This document shows positions 49,660 to 57,712 of a stretch of 64,000 nt of DNA, one piece after another (positions within the stretch are counted from its first letter, which is position 1; each line of letters starts with the position of its first letter). A program made the translations under genes and the position numbers. The notes beneath the pieces are model-generated. The model was not told where the DNA came from and made no database searches. It worked only from the letters and a program-made list of their open reading frames with translations. This stretch comes from Pseudomonadota bacterium. Its GTDB lineage: Bacteria > Pseudomonadota > Alphaproteobacteria > Rhizobiales > Xanthobacteraceae. Location: assembly GCA_023387735.1 (NCBI GenBank), contig JAEWHP010000043.1:219688-283687 (forward strand). Direction: 5' to 3'.

Positions 49660-50523
49660 TCATGGGCGCGCCGGATTCTTGATCGTGCGCTTGGCGAGCG
49701 CGTCGAACTCCATCAGGGTTTTCAGCAAGGCTTCGAACTCACGCAGCGGCACCATGTTGGGGCCGTCCGACGGCGCGCGATCGGGATCGGGATGGGTCTC
49801 GATGAATACTCCGGCAACGCCGACCGCGACCGCGGCGCGCGCCAGCACCGGCACGAACTCGCGCTGGCCGCCGGAAGACGTGCCCTGCCCGCCGGGCTGC
49901 TGCACCGAATGAGTGGCATCGAAAATCACGGGCGCGCCGGTCTGCGCCATGATCGGCAGCGCGCGCATGTCCGAGACCAGCGTGTTGTAGCCGAACGAGG
50001 CGCCACGCTCGGTCAGCAGGACGTTGGGATTGCCGCCGCCGGTGATCTTGTTGACGACGTTCTTCATTTCCCAAGGTGCGAGAAACTGGCCCTTCTTGAC
50101 GTTGACGGCCTTGCCGGTTGCGGCAGCCGCGAGCAGAAGGTCGGTCTGACGGCACAGGAAAGCCGGGATCTGCAACACATCTACCGCCTGCGCGACGTCA
50201 GCGCATTGCGCGGCCTCGTGGACGTCGGTCAGGACAGGCAATCCGAGGGACGAACGGATCTCCGCAAAGATCGGCAACGCCTGCGCCAGGCCGATGCCGC
50301 GCGCGGCCGAACCCGAGGTGCGGTTGGCCTTGTCGAAGGAGGTCTTGTAGACGAGACCGATCTTCAATCGATCCGCGATCTCTTTCAGCGCGCCCGCCAC
50401 CTCGAGCGCGTGCGCCCGGCTTTCGAGCTGGCAGGGTCCGGCAATGACCGAAATCGGCAGATCGTTGCCGAACTTGACCTTGCCGACCGAGACAACCGGC
50501 GATGCATTGAAGTTCGCGCTCAA
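49660..50523 (-). CDS. kdsA: 2-dehydro-3-deoxyphosphooctonate aldolase (KDO-8-phosphate synthase)
   Basis: 287 residues. It condenses arabinose-5-phosphate with phosphoenolpyruvate to give KDO-8-phosphate for lipopolysaccharide. SVIAGPCQLESRAHALEVAG holds a Cys in the position that is Cys in metal-dependent enzymes (Aquifex type) and Asn in metal-free ones (E. coli type). YKTSFDKANRTSGSAARGIG and FIETHPDPDRAPSDGPNMVP are conserved. It lies downstream of the NIPSNAP gene by 93 bases. Confidence 0.95.
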   Translation of the reverse strand: MSANFNASPVVSVGKVKFGNDLPISVIAGPCQLESRAHALEVAGALKEIADRLKIGLVYKTSFDKANRTSGSAARGIGLAQALPIFAEIRSSLGLPVLTDVHEAAQCADVAQAVDVLQIPAFLCRQTDLLLAAAATGKAVNVKKGQFLAPWEMKNVVNKITGGGNPNVLLTERGASFGYNTLVSDMRALPIMAQTGAPVIFDATHSVQQPGGQGTSSGGQREFVPVLARAAVAVGVAGVFIETHPDPDRAPSDGPNMVPLREFEALLKTLMEFDALAKRTIKNPARP

Positions 50524-50616
50524 GGGATTTTCCTTCGTACCCGGTGCGGACCATGCCGGTCCGCACCATCAGGATCAACCCCAATCAGCCCCGGAATAAC
50601 AGGGTTGCACTGCCTG

Positions 50617-50943
50617 TTATTTCACCGCGGAGAACGCGGTCGGCACCAGCAACTGGCTGACGATGTTGTCGATGATCTGGCCGTCTTCCTCGCTCTTGGC
50701 GCGGCCGGCGATCCAGTCGGGGTCGGACTGAAATGCGGTCCACTTCTTTTCGCGATCGGCCAGCGAGTCCCAGGCAACGAAGTAAGTCAGTTCCTGATTG
50801 GAGGTGCCGATCAACGTGGTGAAGAAGCCGGCCTGCTTGATGCCGTGCTTGTCCCACAATTTCAGCGTCAGCGTATCGAAGCGCTTCATCAGCGCCGGCA
50901 GGCGGCCCGGCAGACAGCGGTAAACGCGCATTTCCATGATCAT
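50617..50943 (-). CDS. NIPSNAP-family protein
   Basis: 108 residues from the ATG at 50941-50943, with GGGAG 8 bases upstream. A GTG at 50952 and an ATG at 50937 are alternatives. A ferredoxin-like alpha/beta fold: MRVYRCLPGRLPALMKRFDT, KHGIKQAGFFTTLIGTSNQE, YFVAWDSLADREKKWTAF. NIPSNAP domains are dimeric and of unclear biochemical role. It stands between pyrG and kdsA on the same strand, separated from pyrG by a large repeat. Confidence 0.85.
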   Translation of the reverse strand: MIMEMRVYRCLPGRLPALMKRFDTLTLKLWDKHGIKQAGFFTTLIGTSNQELTYFVAWDSLADREKKWTAFQSDPDWIAGRAKSEEDGQIIDNIVSQLLVPTAFSAVK

Positions 50944-51031
50944 CAACGTCACTCCCTGGATTATTGCTCTTGCAGGTCACGGGAGCGGTTTGTCGCAACA
51001 ATTGACGCGTTCGTCAAAGGCGGCACTCACT

Positions 51032-51195
51032 TCATCCTCCCCTGGAGGGGGAGGATCGACGCGCGCAAAGCGCGCGGCGAGGTGGGGTGACGGTCTCTCC
51101 ACGTCCAACAGTCCCCGCGTGGAGAGATCACCCCACCCCGACTTGCATTCGCTTCGCGAACGCAAGCCGACCCGCCCCCTCAAGGGGCGGGTAAA
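51032..51195. repeat. Long mosaic intergenic repeat with four hairpins
   Basis: A string of inverted repeats: TCCTCCCC/GGGGGAGGA, GCGCGC-aaa-GCGCGC, GTCTCTCCACG/CGTGGAGAGAT, GGTGGGGTGA/TCACCCCACC, CTTGCATTCG/CGAACGCAAG and CCCGCCCC/GGGGCGGG at the right end. I recognise this arrangement as a common Bradyrhizobium intergenic element. It lies between pyrG and the NIPSNAP gene, 6 bases past the pyrG stop, and could act as its transcript end. Confidence 0.8.
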
Positions 51196-51200
51196 GAAAA

Positions 51201-52832
51201 CTACACCAGCCGGCTCTGCACCACCGCGGCCTGAATGAACGACGCAAACAGCGGATGCGGTTCGAACGGCCGCGACTTCAGCTCGGGATGGAATTGGACG
51301 CCGATGAACCAGGGATGGTCTTCGTATTCGACGATCTCCGGCAGCACGCCGTCGGGCGACAGGCCGGAGAAGCGCAGGCCGTGCTGTTCGAGCCGGTCCT
51401 TGTAGGCGGTGTTGACCTCGTAGCGATGGCGGTGACGCTCTGAAATCTCGGTTGCGCCGCCATAGACTTCCGACACCCGGCTGCCGCGCTTCAGCGCCGC
51501 AGGATAGGCGCCGAGCCGCATGGTGCCGCCGAGATCGCCGGCCTGCGACCGCTTCTCCAACGCGTTGCCGCGCAGCCATTCCGTCATCAGGCCGACCAGC
51601 GGCTCCTTGGTCGGGCCGAACTCGGTGGAATTGGCCTCCTCGATGCCGACGAGATTGCGCGCGGCTTCGATCACCGCCATCTGCATGCCGAAGCAGATGC
51701 CGAAATACGGCACGTCGCGCACGCGCGCGAATTGCGCCGCGCGGATCTTGCCTTCGGCGCCGCGCTGTCCGAAGCCGCCGGGCACCAGGATGCCGTTGAC
51801 GTGTTCGAGGAACGGCGCCGGGTCCTCGTTCTCGAACACTTCGCTTTCGATCCAGTCGAGGTTGACCTTCACCTTGTTGGCGATACCGCCATGCGACAGC
51901 GCCTCGATCAGCGATTTGTAGGCGTCCTTCATGCCGGTGTACTTGCCGACGATGGCAATGGTCACCGCGCCTTCAGGATTGCGCACGCGTTCGTTGATGA
52001 CGTTCCAGCTCTGCAGCGCCGGCGGAATTTTCGGCGCGATGCCGAACGCGGCCAGCACCTCGTCGTCAAGGCCGGCGGCGTGATAGGCCTCCGGCACGGC
52101 GTAGATGTTGTCGACGTCCCTCGCCTCGATCACGGCGCTTTCGCGCACGTTGCAGAAAAGGCCGAGCTTGCGCCGCTCTTCCTTCGGAATTTCACGGTCG
52201 GTGCGGCACAGCAGGATATCCGGCTGGATACCGATAGAGCGCAGTTCCTTGACCGAGTGCTGCGTCGGTTTGGTCTTCAACTCGCCCGCGCTCGGGATGA
52301 AGGGCAGCAGCGTCAAATGAATGTAGACCGCGTGATCGCGCGGCAGTTCGTTCTTGAGCTGACGGATGGCTTCGAAGAACGGCAGGCCTTCGATGTCGCC
52401 GACGGTACCGCCGATCTCGACCAGCACGAAATCGTACTCGTCATTGCCCGAGAGCACGAATTCCTTGATCGCGTTGGTGACGTGCGGAACGACCTGGATG
52501 GTAGCACCGAGATAATCGCCGCGGCGTTCCTTGCTGATGATGTCCTGATAGATGCGCCCGGTCGTGATGTTGTCGGCCTTGGTGGCCGGACGCCCGGTGA
52601 AGCGCTCGTAATGGCCGAGATCGAGATCGGTCTCGGCGCCGTCGTCGGTCACGAACACTTCGCCGTGCTGATACGGCGACATCGTTCCGGGATCGAGGTT
52701 GAGATAGGGGTCGAGTTTTCGGAGACGGACCTTGTACCCGCGAGCCTGCAGCAGGGCACCGAGTGCCGCTGAAGCCAGACCCTTTCCGAGCGAAGAAACC
52801 ACGCCGCCGGTGATGAATATGTACCGCGCCAT
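51201..52832 (-). CDS. pyrG: CTP synthase
   Basis: 543 residues. It makes CTP from UTP, ATP and glutamine. The N-terminal synthetase domain starts ARYIFITGGVVSSLGKGLAS, with DPYLNLDPGTMSPYQHGEVF. The C-terminal glutamine amidotransferase domain has the nucleophile in VPYFGICFGMQMAVIEAARN and His-Glu in GVQFHPELKSRP. secG lies 166 bases upstream on the same strand, the usual secG-pyrG order of alphaproteobacteria. Confidence 0.97.
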   Translation of the reverse strand: MARYIFITGGVVSSLGKGLASAALGALLQARGYKVRLRKLDPYLNLDPGTMSPYQHGEVFVTDDGAETDLDLGHYERFTGRPATKADNITTGRIYQDIISKERRGDYLGATIQVVPHVTNAIKEFVLSGNDEYDFVLVEIGGTVGDIEGLPFFEAIRQLKNELPRDHAVYIHLTLLPFIPSAGELKTKPTQHSVKELRSIGIQPDILLCRTDREIPKEERRKLGLFCNVRESAVIEARDVDNIYAVPEAYHAAGLDDEVLAAFGIAPKIPPALQSWNVINERVRNPEGAVTIAIVGKYTGMKDAYKSLIEALSHGGIANKVKVNLDWIESEVFENEDPAPFLEHVNGILVPGGFGQRGAEGKIRAAQFARVRDVPYFGICFGMQMAVIEAARNLVGIEEANSTEFGPTKEPLVGLMTEWLRGNALEKRSQAGDLGGTMRLGAYPAALKRGSRVSEVYGGATEISERHRHRYEVNTAYKDRLEQHGLRFSGLSPDGVLPEIVEYEDHPWFIGVQFHPELKSRPFEPHPLFASFIQAAVVQSRLV

Positions 52833-52960
52833 GGGAGCCTACCTTTAAGGCCACTGCCCCGATTCGCCAAAACGAATCGTTCGCTCACGCGAACATTGTG
52901 GCAGGCTGTGGGTGACGTGAAATTTACAGCGAAATCAGAGCATTGATGGGAAGTTCTGAT

Positions 52961-52986
52961 GCAGGACGGTAGTGCCCGTCCTGCAT
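52961..52986 (-). terminator. Hairpin downstream of secG
   Basis: TGCAGGACGG (52961-52970) pairs perfectly with CCGTCCTGCA (52977-52986) around TAGTGC, 13 bases after the secG stop on the minus strand. No clear T-run follows on the minus strand, so it is either a weak terminator or an RNA-stabilising stem before pyrG. Confidence 0.5.
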
Positions 52987-52998
52987 AGCCACCCTGCT

Positions 52999-53397
52999 TT
53001 ATTGCGAACGCGGCGCCTGCGGGGCCGAAGGCGCAGCCGGCTGGCCCTGCTGCTCGTCGACCTTTTTCAGCGTGTCCAGAACGCCGCCGGAGGTCGGCGG
53101 CGTAACCGGCGTCGCGCCGCCGGGCTGCGACTGCGATGCCGGAGGCGTACCAATGATCGAGGTCGGCGTGCGATTGGCGCCGGCCAGCCAGGCCAGCACC
53201 ATGCTGGTCACGAAGAAAAGCCCAGCCAGGATGGCGGTCGTGCGCGTCAGCAGGTTGGCGGTACCGCGGCTCGACATGAAGCCGGCGCCGCCGCCCATGC
53301 CAAGACCGCCGCCTTCGGACTTCTGCAGCAGCACGGCGCCGATCAGCACGGCGACGATCATGAGGTGAACGACGATAATGACGGTCTGCATATCCAA
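52999..53397 (-). CDS. secG: Preprotein translocase subunit SecG
   Basis: 132 residues. Two membrane helices (TVIIVVHLMIVAVLIGAVLL and TAILAGLFFVTSMVLAWLAG) flank the glycine-rich loop KSEGGGLGMGGGAGFMSSRG, the SecG signature. The C-terminal Pro/Gln-rich tail is typical of alphaproteobacterial SecG. It is a non-essential part of the SecYEG channel. It is divergent from the XRE-cupin gene; in relatives tpiA usually lies directly upstream. Confidence 0.95.
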   Translation of the reverse strand: MDMQTVIIVVHLMIVAVLIGAVLLQKSEGGGLGMGGGAGFMSSRGTANLLTRTTAILAGLFFVTSMVLAWLAGANRTPTSIIGTPPASQSQPGGATPVTPPTSGGVLDTLKKVDEQQGQPAAPSAPQAPRSQ

Positions 53398-53581
53398 CCT
53401 TCCGTCACAAGCCGAGAGCGCCGGGCTTCGGCTGCACCATTGGGCTTGCGGGTTTTCCTGAAGTTGCGCGGTGTTACACGATCGGACGGGGCATTGTCAC
53501 CCCCAACCGCCGCCCCGGAGATAATTGCCGCAGCATCGGTGGCAAGGCCATCCGGCTTCCAGCCCGCGGTCACACTCGATC

Positions 53582-53626
53582 TTGCCGCGGCTTCCATTTC
53601 TCATATAATAGACAAATGGATACTAT
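53582..53626 (+). promoter_or_regulatory. Sigma-70-like promoter with overlapping dyad, XRE-cupin gene
   Basis: TTGCCG (53582-53587), 16 bases, TATAAT (53604-53609). The ATG at 53616 begins 6 bases after the -10 box, about where transcription should start, and no ribosome-binding sequence is present, so the mRNA may be leaderless. An imperfect dyad, ATAATAG (53605-53611) against CTATTGT (53622-53628), spans the -10 region and start codon and could be an autoregulatory operator. Confidence 0.6.
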
Positions 53627-54182
53627 TGTAGACGATCTGAGCGCCCGGCTCGCGAACCGCTTGCGCCTCGAACGCGACAGCCGCGGCTGGTCGCTGGCGG
53701 ATCTGGCCGAACGTTCCGGGGTTTCCAAGGCCACGATCAGCAAGATCGAGCGCGCCGAAGTCAGCCCAACCGCGGTGGTCCTGGTGCGACTCGCGAGCGC
53801 GTTCGATCTCACCCTGGCGGGCCTGATGCTGCGCGCGGAAAGCCAGGGCGGACGCGTGTCGCGCGCCGCTGAGCAACCCCTGTGGCGCGATCCCGAAACC
53901 GGCTACCTGCGCCGCCAGGTGTTCGTGCGTCCCGACCATCCCGTCGAAATCATCAAGGTCGAGATGCCGCCAAAACAGCGCGTGACGCTGCCGACATCAT
54001 CCTACGCCCACATCCGTCAAGCGCTCTGGGTGCTGGCGGGCGCGCTCGTGATCACCGAAGGCGGTGAGCGCCACGAACTCGGCACCGGCGACTGCCTCGG
54101 CTTCGGTCCGCCTGCAGAGGTCACCTTCGCCAACGAAACCAACGCGCCATGTACGTACGTCGTTGCGTTGGCCCGGAGTTGA
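53616..54182 (+). CDS. XRE-family regulator with C-terminal cupin domain
   Basis: 188 residues. The N-terminal helix-turn-helix (about residues 10-65) reads RLRLERDSRGWSLADLAERS and GVSKATISKIERAEVSPTAV, a clear XRE/SinR-type domain. The C-terminal cupin (about 110-186) contains HIRQALWVLAGALVITEGGE and LGTGDCLGFGPPAEVTFANE. The layout is that of small-ligand-sensing repressors. The start sits at the expected transcription start of a TATAAT promoter. It is followed after 6 bases by a GNAT gene, its probable operon partner and target. Confidence 0.9.
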   Translation: MDTIVDDLSARLANRLRLERDSRGWSLADLAERSGVSKATISKIERAEVSPTAVVLVRLASAFDLTLAGLMLRAESQGGRVSRAAEQPLWRDPETGYLRRQVFVRPDHPVEIIKVEMPPKQRVTLPTSSYAHIRQALWVLAGALVITEGGERHELGTGDCLGFGPPAEVTFANETNAPCTYVVALARS

Positions 54183-54188
54183 CAATTC

Positions 54189-54722
54189 ATGGCTGACATC
54201 CAGATCAAGACACTGAAATCATCGCTGGATATCTGCGCTGCGCTCAGCGACATGCTGATCGAAACCGTCGCGAATGGCGGCTCGGTCAGCTTCATGCACC
54301 CGCTTCCCTTGCCGTCCGCCGAAACTTTTTGGCGCGATGCACTTGCTGCCGCCGATCGTGGCGAGCGAGTCATTCTCGGCGCCTTCGACGGCGAAGACCT
54401 CATCGCGACCGTGACGCTTCTGCTCAATCTGCCACCAAACCAACCGCATCGCGCCGAGATCGCGAAGATGATGACGCGGCTAAGCCACCGGCATCGCGGC
54501 ATCGCCACGGCCCTGTTGCGCGAGGCCGAGCGGATCGCGATCGCGCATGACCGCTGGCTCTTGGTGCTGGACACCGCCGAGGACGAGGGTGCGGCCGGGC
54601 TCTATGAGCGAATGGGGTTCAAGCTGACCGGCTTGATTCCCGACTACGCACTGAAGCCGCACGGCGGCCTCACCGGCACATTGATCTACTGGAAGCGCTT
54701 GCGTGAAGGCGTGCCGGCCTGA
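54189..54722 (+). CDS. GNAT-family N-acetyltransferase
   Basis: 177 residues. The acetyl-CoA-binding motif A is visible in MTRLSHRHRGIATALLREAE (RxxGxA), followed by DRWLLVLDTAEDEGAAGLYE and RMGFKLTGLIPDYAL. The N-terminal half (LDICAALSDMLIETVANGGS) is less conserved. It follows the XRE-cupin gene by 6 bases and is convergent with tpiA with a single base between stops. The acceptor (antibiotic, amino acid or protein) is unknown. Confidence 0.88.
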   Translation: MADIQIKTLKSSLDICAALSDMLIETVANGGSVSFMHPLPLPSAETFWRDALAAADRGERVILGAFDGEDLIATVTLLLNLPPNQPHRAEIAKMMTRLSHRHRGIATALLREAERIAIAHDRWLLVLDTAEDEGAAGLYERMGFKLTGLIPDYALKPHGGLTGTLIYWKRLREGVPA

Positions 54723-54723
54723 G

Positions 54724-55476
54724 CTAGCAGCCCTCCGCGATCGCGAGGAAGTCCGCCGCCTTCAGGCTGGCGCCGCCGACCAGCGCACCATTCACATTGG
54801 CGACCGCCATCAGCTCCTTGGCATTGGAGGGCTTTACCGAGCCGCCGTAGAGAATGCGGATCTTGCCGCCCTCGGCCTTGAACCGATCGGTGAGAACGCC
54901 GCGGATAAAGCGATGAACCTGCTCGACGTCGCCGGCGGTCGGCGTCAGGCCGGTCCCGATCGCCCAGACCGGCTCATAGGCCACCACCAGATTGGCCGCG
55001 GTCGCGCCATCCGGCAGCGATCCCGCAAGCTGTCCGCCACAAACATCGAGCGTCTGTCCGGCATCGCGCTGCTTCTGGGTCTCGCCGATGCAGACGATGG
55101 CAACCAGACCGGCCCGCCAGGCGGCCTCGGCCTTCTGCCGGACCAGCGCATCGGTCTCGCCATGATCGGCGCGGCGCTCGGAATGGCCGACAATGATGGC
55201 GCCAGCGCCGGCATCCGCCAGCATTTCCGGCGAGAGGTCGCCGGTATGGGCCCCGGAGGCTTTTGGGTGGCAGTCCTGGGCGCCGACGGCGAGTTTTGTC
55301 CCCCGCGCCCGCTCGGCGAATCCGGCAATCAGGGTGGCCGGGGGGCATACCAACAGGTCGGCCTTTCCGGCCAACGCCCCCGCCCCGGCAATCATTGCCT
55401 CGAATTCACCCAGGGCGGACTTCAGGCCGTTCATTTTCCAGTTTCCGGCGATCAGCGGCCGAATGGCGTCGGTCAT
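54724..55476 (-). CDS. tpiA: Triosephosphate isomerase
   Basis: 250 residues, the normal length. It interconverts dihydroxyacetone phosphate and glyceraldehyde-3-phosphate. Active-site motifs: RPLIAGNWKMNG (Asn, Lys), IIVGHSERRADHGE (His), VVAYEPVWAIGTGLTPT (Glu) and ILYGGSVKPSNAKELM. It is divergent from ppiD; the 258-base spacer holds no gene that I can support. Confidence 0.97.
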   Translation of the reverse strand: MTDAIRPLIAGNWKMNGLKSALGEFEAMIAGAGALAGKADLLVCPPATLIAGFAERARGTKLAVGAQDCHPKASGAHTGDLSPEMLADAGAGAIIVGHSERRADHGETDALVRQKAEAAWRAGLVAIVCIGETQKQRDAGQTLDVCGGQLAGSLPDGATAANLVVAYEPVWAIGTGLTPTAGDVEQVHRFIRGVLTDRFKAEGGKIRILYGGSVKPSNAKELMAVANVNGALVGGASLKAADFLAIAEGC

Positions 55477-55734
55477 ATCGATTTTCCTGCAATTGGAAGA
55501 CTTTGAGGCTTGGAGAATGGGCTAGCAGAGCCGAGCCGCCAGTTCCAGATACCGGCCCGGCGATCCCTCGGCCGTGAACCGCTTCAATTCGCCCCACGGG
55601 TGAGGTTGCGAGGGGGCTGCCGCCACTTTATGATGCATTTTCAACTCGGTGACGTCCTGTTGCGGAAATCGATCTGAGAATCGAATTCCCCTGGGCACGA
55701 GCCGGTTCCCTCTCCTTAAAAACAAGTTGGACCA

Positions 55735-57636
55735 ATGCTTCGAGGAATTCGGAAAGCCTCATCAAACTGGCTCGGCAAGATTGTCATGGCCGTCGTGATG
55801 GGCGTTTTGATTGTCAGTTTCGCCGTCTGGGGCATCGCCGACATCTTCAAGGGATTCGGCCAGTCGTCGCTGGCGAAAATTGGCAGCACCGAGATTTCGA
55901 CGGAGCAGTTCCGCCAGATTTACACCGACAAGCTGCAGCAGCTCGGCCGCAGCTTTGGCCGTCCGCTGACGTCTGAACAGGCGCGAGCGTTCGGGCTCGA
56001 CCGGCAGGTATTGCAGCAGACCATCGCCGAAGCCGCCCTCGACGAGGAAGCACGGCGCATGGGGCTCGCCCAGTCGCAGGAAGAAACCATGCGGCTGATC
56101 TACAGCGATCCCAACTTCAAGGGGCTCGGCGGCGGTTTCGACCCTGCGCGCTTCCAGGCCACGATCCGGCAGTTCGGCTACACCGAGCAGCGCTATCTCG
56201 CCGAGCAGCGCCGCGTCGGGCTGCGGCGGCAGATTGTCGGCACCGTCTCCGCCGGCGTCGAGCCGTCGAAAGTATTGCTCGATGCGCTCATCCGTTACCA
56301 GAACGAGCAGCGCTCGATCGAATTCGTCAAGCTCGACGCCGCGCAGGCCGGCACGATCGATCCACCCTCGCCCGAGGCGCTGGCAGCCTTCTTCGAGGAC
56401 CACAAGACCCAGTTTCGCGCGCCCGAGTATCGCAAGATCGCGTTTGTCGCGATCACTCCGGAAGAAATCGGCAAGTGGACCGAAGTCACCGACGAGGACG
56501 CCAGGAAGGTCTTTGAACAGAACCGCGAAAAGCTCGGCACACCCGAGAAGCGCGAGGTTTCGCAGATCGTCTTCCCCAACGAGGGCGAAGCGCAGGCCGC
56601 GCGCGGCCGCATCACGTCGGGAACGTCGTTCGACGACCTCGCCAAGGAGCGCAATCTCAACCTTTCCGACGTCGACCTCGGCCTGATCGCAAAGAGCGCG
56701 ATCATCGACCCCGCGATCGCCGATGCTGCGTTTTCGCTGCCGTCGGGCGAAGTCAGCCAGCCGGTGCAAGGCCGCTTCGGCGTCGCGCTGGTGAAGATCG
56801 GCAAGATCGAACCGGGCACGACGCCGACGTTTGAAAGCGTGGCGGCGCAGGTGAAAAAGGAACTCGCGACCGAACGCGCACGCGCCAAGGTCACGGAAAT
56901 GCAGAACAAGATGGAGGACGAGCGCAGCGGTGGCGCCAACGTGGTCGAGGCGGCCCAGAAGATTGGCCTGACTGCGGTGACGATCGACGCCGTCGACCGC
57001 TCCGGCCGCCTGCCCGACGGCCAGCCCGTCGCCGGCATTCCGCGCGGGCTCGACGTCGTGTCGCAGGCCTTCAACAGCGATGTCGGCGTCGACAACGACC
57101 CGATTTCGTTCGCCGGCGGCTATGTCTGGTATGACGTACTCGGCATCACGCCCTCGCGCGAACGCACGCTCGATGAAGTCCGCAGCCAGGTCGAGGCGAA
57201 ATGGCGCGAGGACCAGGTATCGAGCCGGCTGCGCGCCAAGGCCACCGAGATGGTGCAGAAGCTCGAGCAAGGCGGCAGCCTTGCTGACGTCGCCGCTGCG
57301 GCTGGCGCGAAGGTCGAGACGGCGGCCGGTTTCCGCCGCGATGCCTCGCTACCCAACGTGCCGTCCGCCGCCGTGACTGCCGCTTTCCGGACCGCCAAGG
57401 ACGGCGTCGGTCAGACCCCCGGCGCCGGCGGCAGCGAATGGATCGTGTACCGCGTCACTGACGTGACCGTGCCGCCGGTCGAGACCGCCTCGGACGAACT
57501 GAAGAAGCTCAAGGACACGCTGCAGCGCGGGATCACCGAGGAGCAGATCGCGCAGTATGTGAACAAGATCGAAGCCGAGATCGGCACCACCATCAACCAG
57601 GCCGCCTTCGCACAGGTGACGGGCGCTAACAATTGA
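55735..57636 (+). CDS. ppiD: Membrane-anchored peptidyl-prolyl isomerase/chaperone (PpiD-type)
   Basis: 633 residues. An N-terminal membrane anchor (KIVMAVVMGVLIVSFAVWGI) leads to a SurA-N-like chaperone region (YTDKLQQLGRSFGRPLTSEQ) and a parvulin-like domain (about 275-370, KREVSQIVFPNEGEAQAARG to GRFGVALVKIGKIEPG). The parvulin core lacks several catalytic residues, as in E. coli PpiD. It helps folding of newly exported proteins near SecYEG. It is divergent from tpiA and 76 bases upstream of trpD. Confidence 0.9.
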   Translation: MLRGIRKASSNWLGKIVMAVVMGVLIVSFAVWGIADIFKGFGQSSLAKIGSTEISTEQFRQIYTDKLQQLGRSFGRPLTSEQARAFGLDRQVLQQTIAEAALDEEARRMGLAQSQEETMRLIYSDPNFKGLGGGFDPARFQATIRQFGYTEQRYLAEQRRVGLRRQIVGTVSAGVEPSKVLLDALIRYQNEQRSIEFVKLDAAQAGTIDPPSPEALAAFFEDHKTQFRAPEYRKIAFVAITPEEIGKWTEVTDEDARKVFEQNREKLGTPEKREVSQIVFPNEGEAQAARGRITSGTSFDDLAKERNLNLSDVDLGLIAKSAIIDPAIADAAFSLPSGEVSQPVQGRFGVALVKIGKIEPGTTPTFESVAAQVKKELATERARAKVTEMQNKMEDERSGGANVVEAAQKIGLTAVTIDAVDRSGRLPDGQPVAGIPRGLDVVSQAFNSDVGVDNDPISFAGGYVWYDVLGITPSRERTLDEVRSQVEAKWREDQVSSRLRAKATEMVQKLEQGGSLADVAAAAGAKVETAAGFRRDASLPNVPSAAVTAAFRTAKDGVGQTPGAGGSEWIVYRVTDVTVPPVETASDELKKLKDTLQRGITEEQIAQYVNKIEAEIGTTINQAAFAQVTGANN

Positions 57637-57712
57637 GCATAATCAGGCGGGCAAGCCTCGTGCCGGCCCGCCGGTGATGCGCAAAGAAGACACCCAATCC
57701 TGAAGGCACGCG

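Noticed and set aside
49045..51090. 681-codon plus-strand frame across the MFS, kdsA and NIPSNAP genes
   Set aside because: Spans three genes and spacers in antisense with shadow-like composition.
57637..57712. trp attenuator with a Trp-rich leader peptide upstream of trpD
   Set aside because: No Trp-codon run in a short frame. The GGCGGGC/GCCCGCC stem has no T-run.
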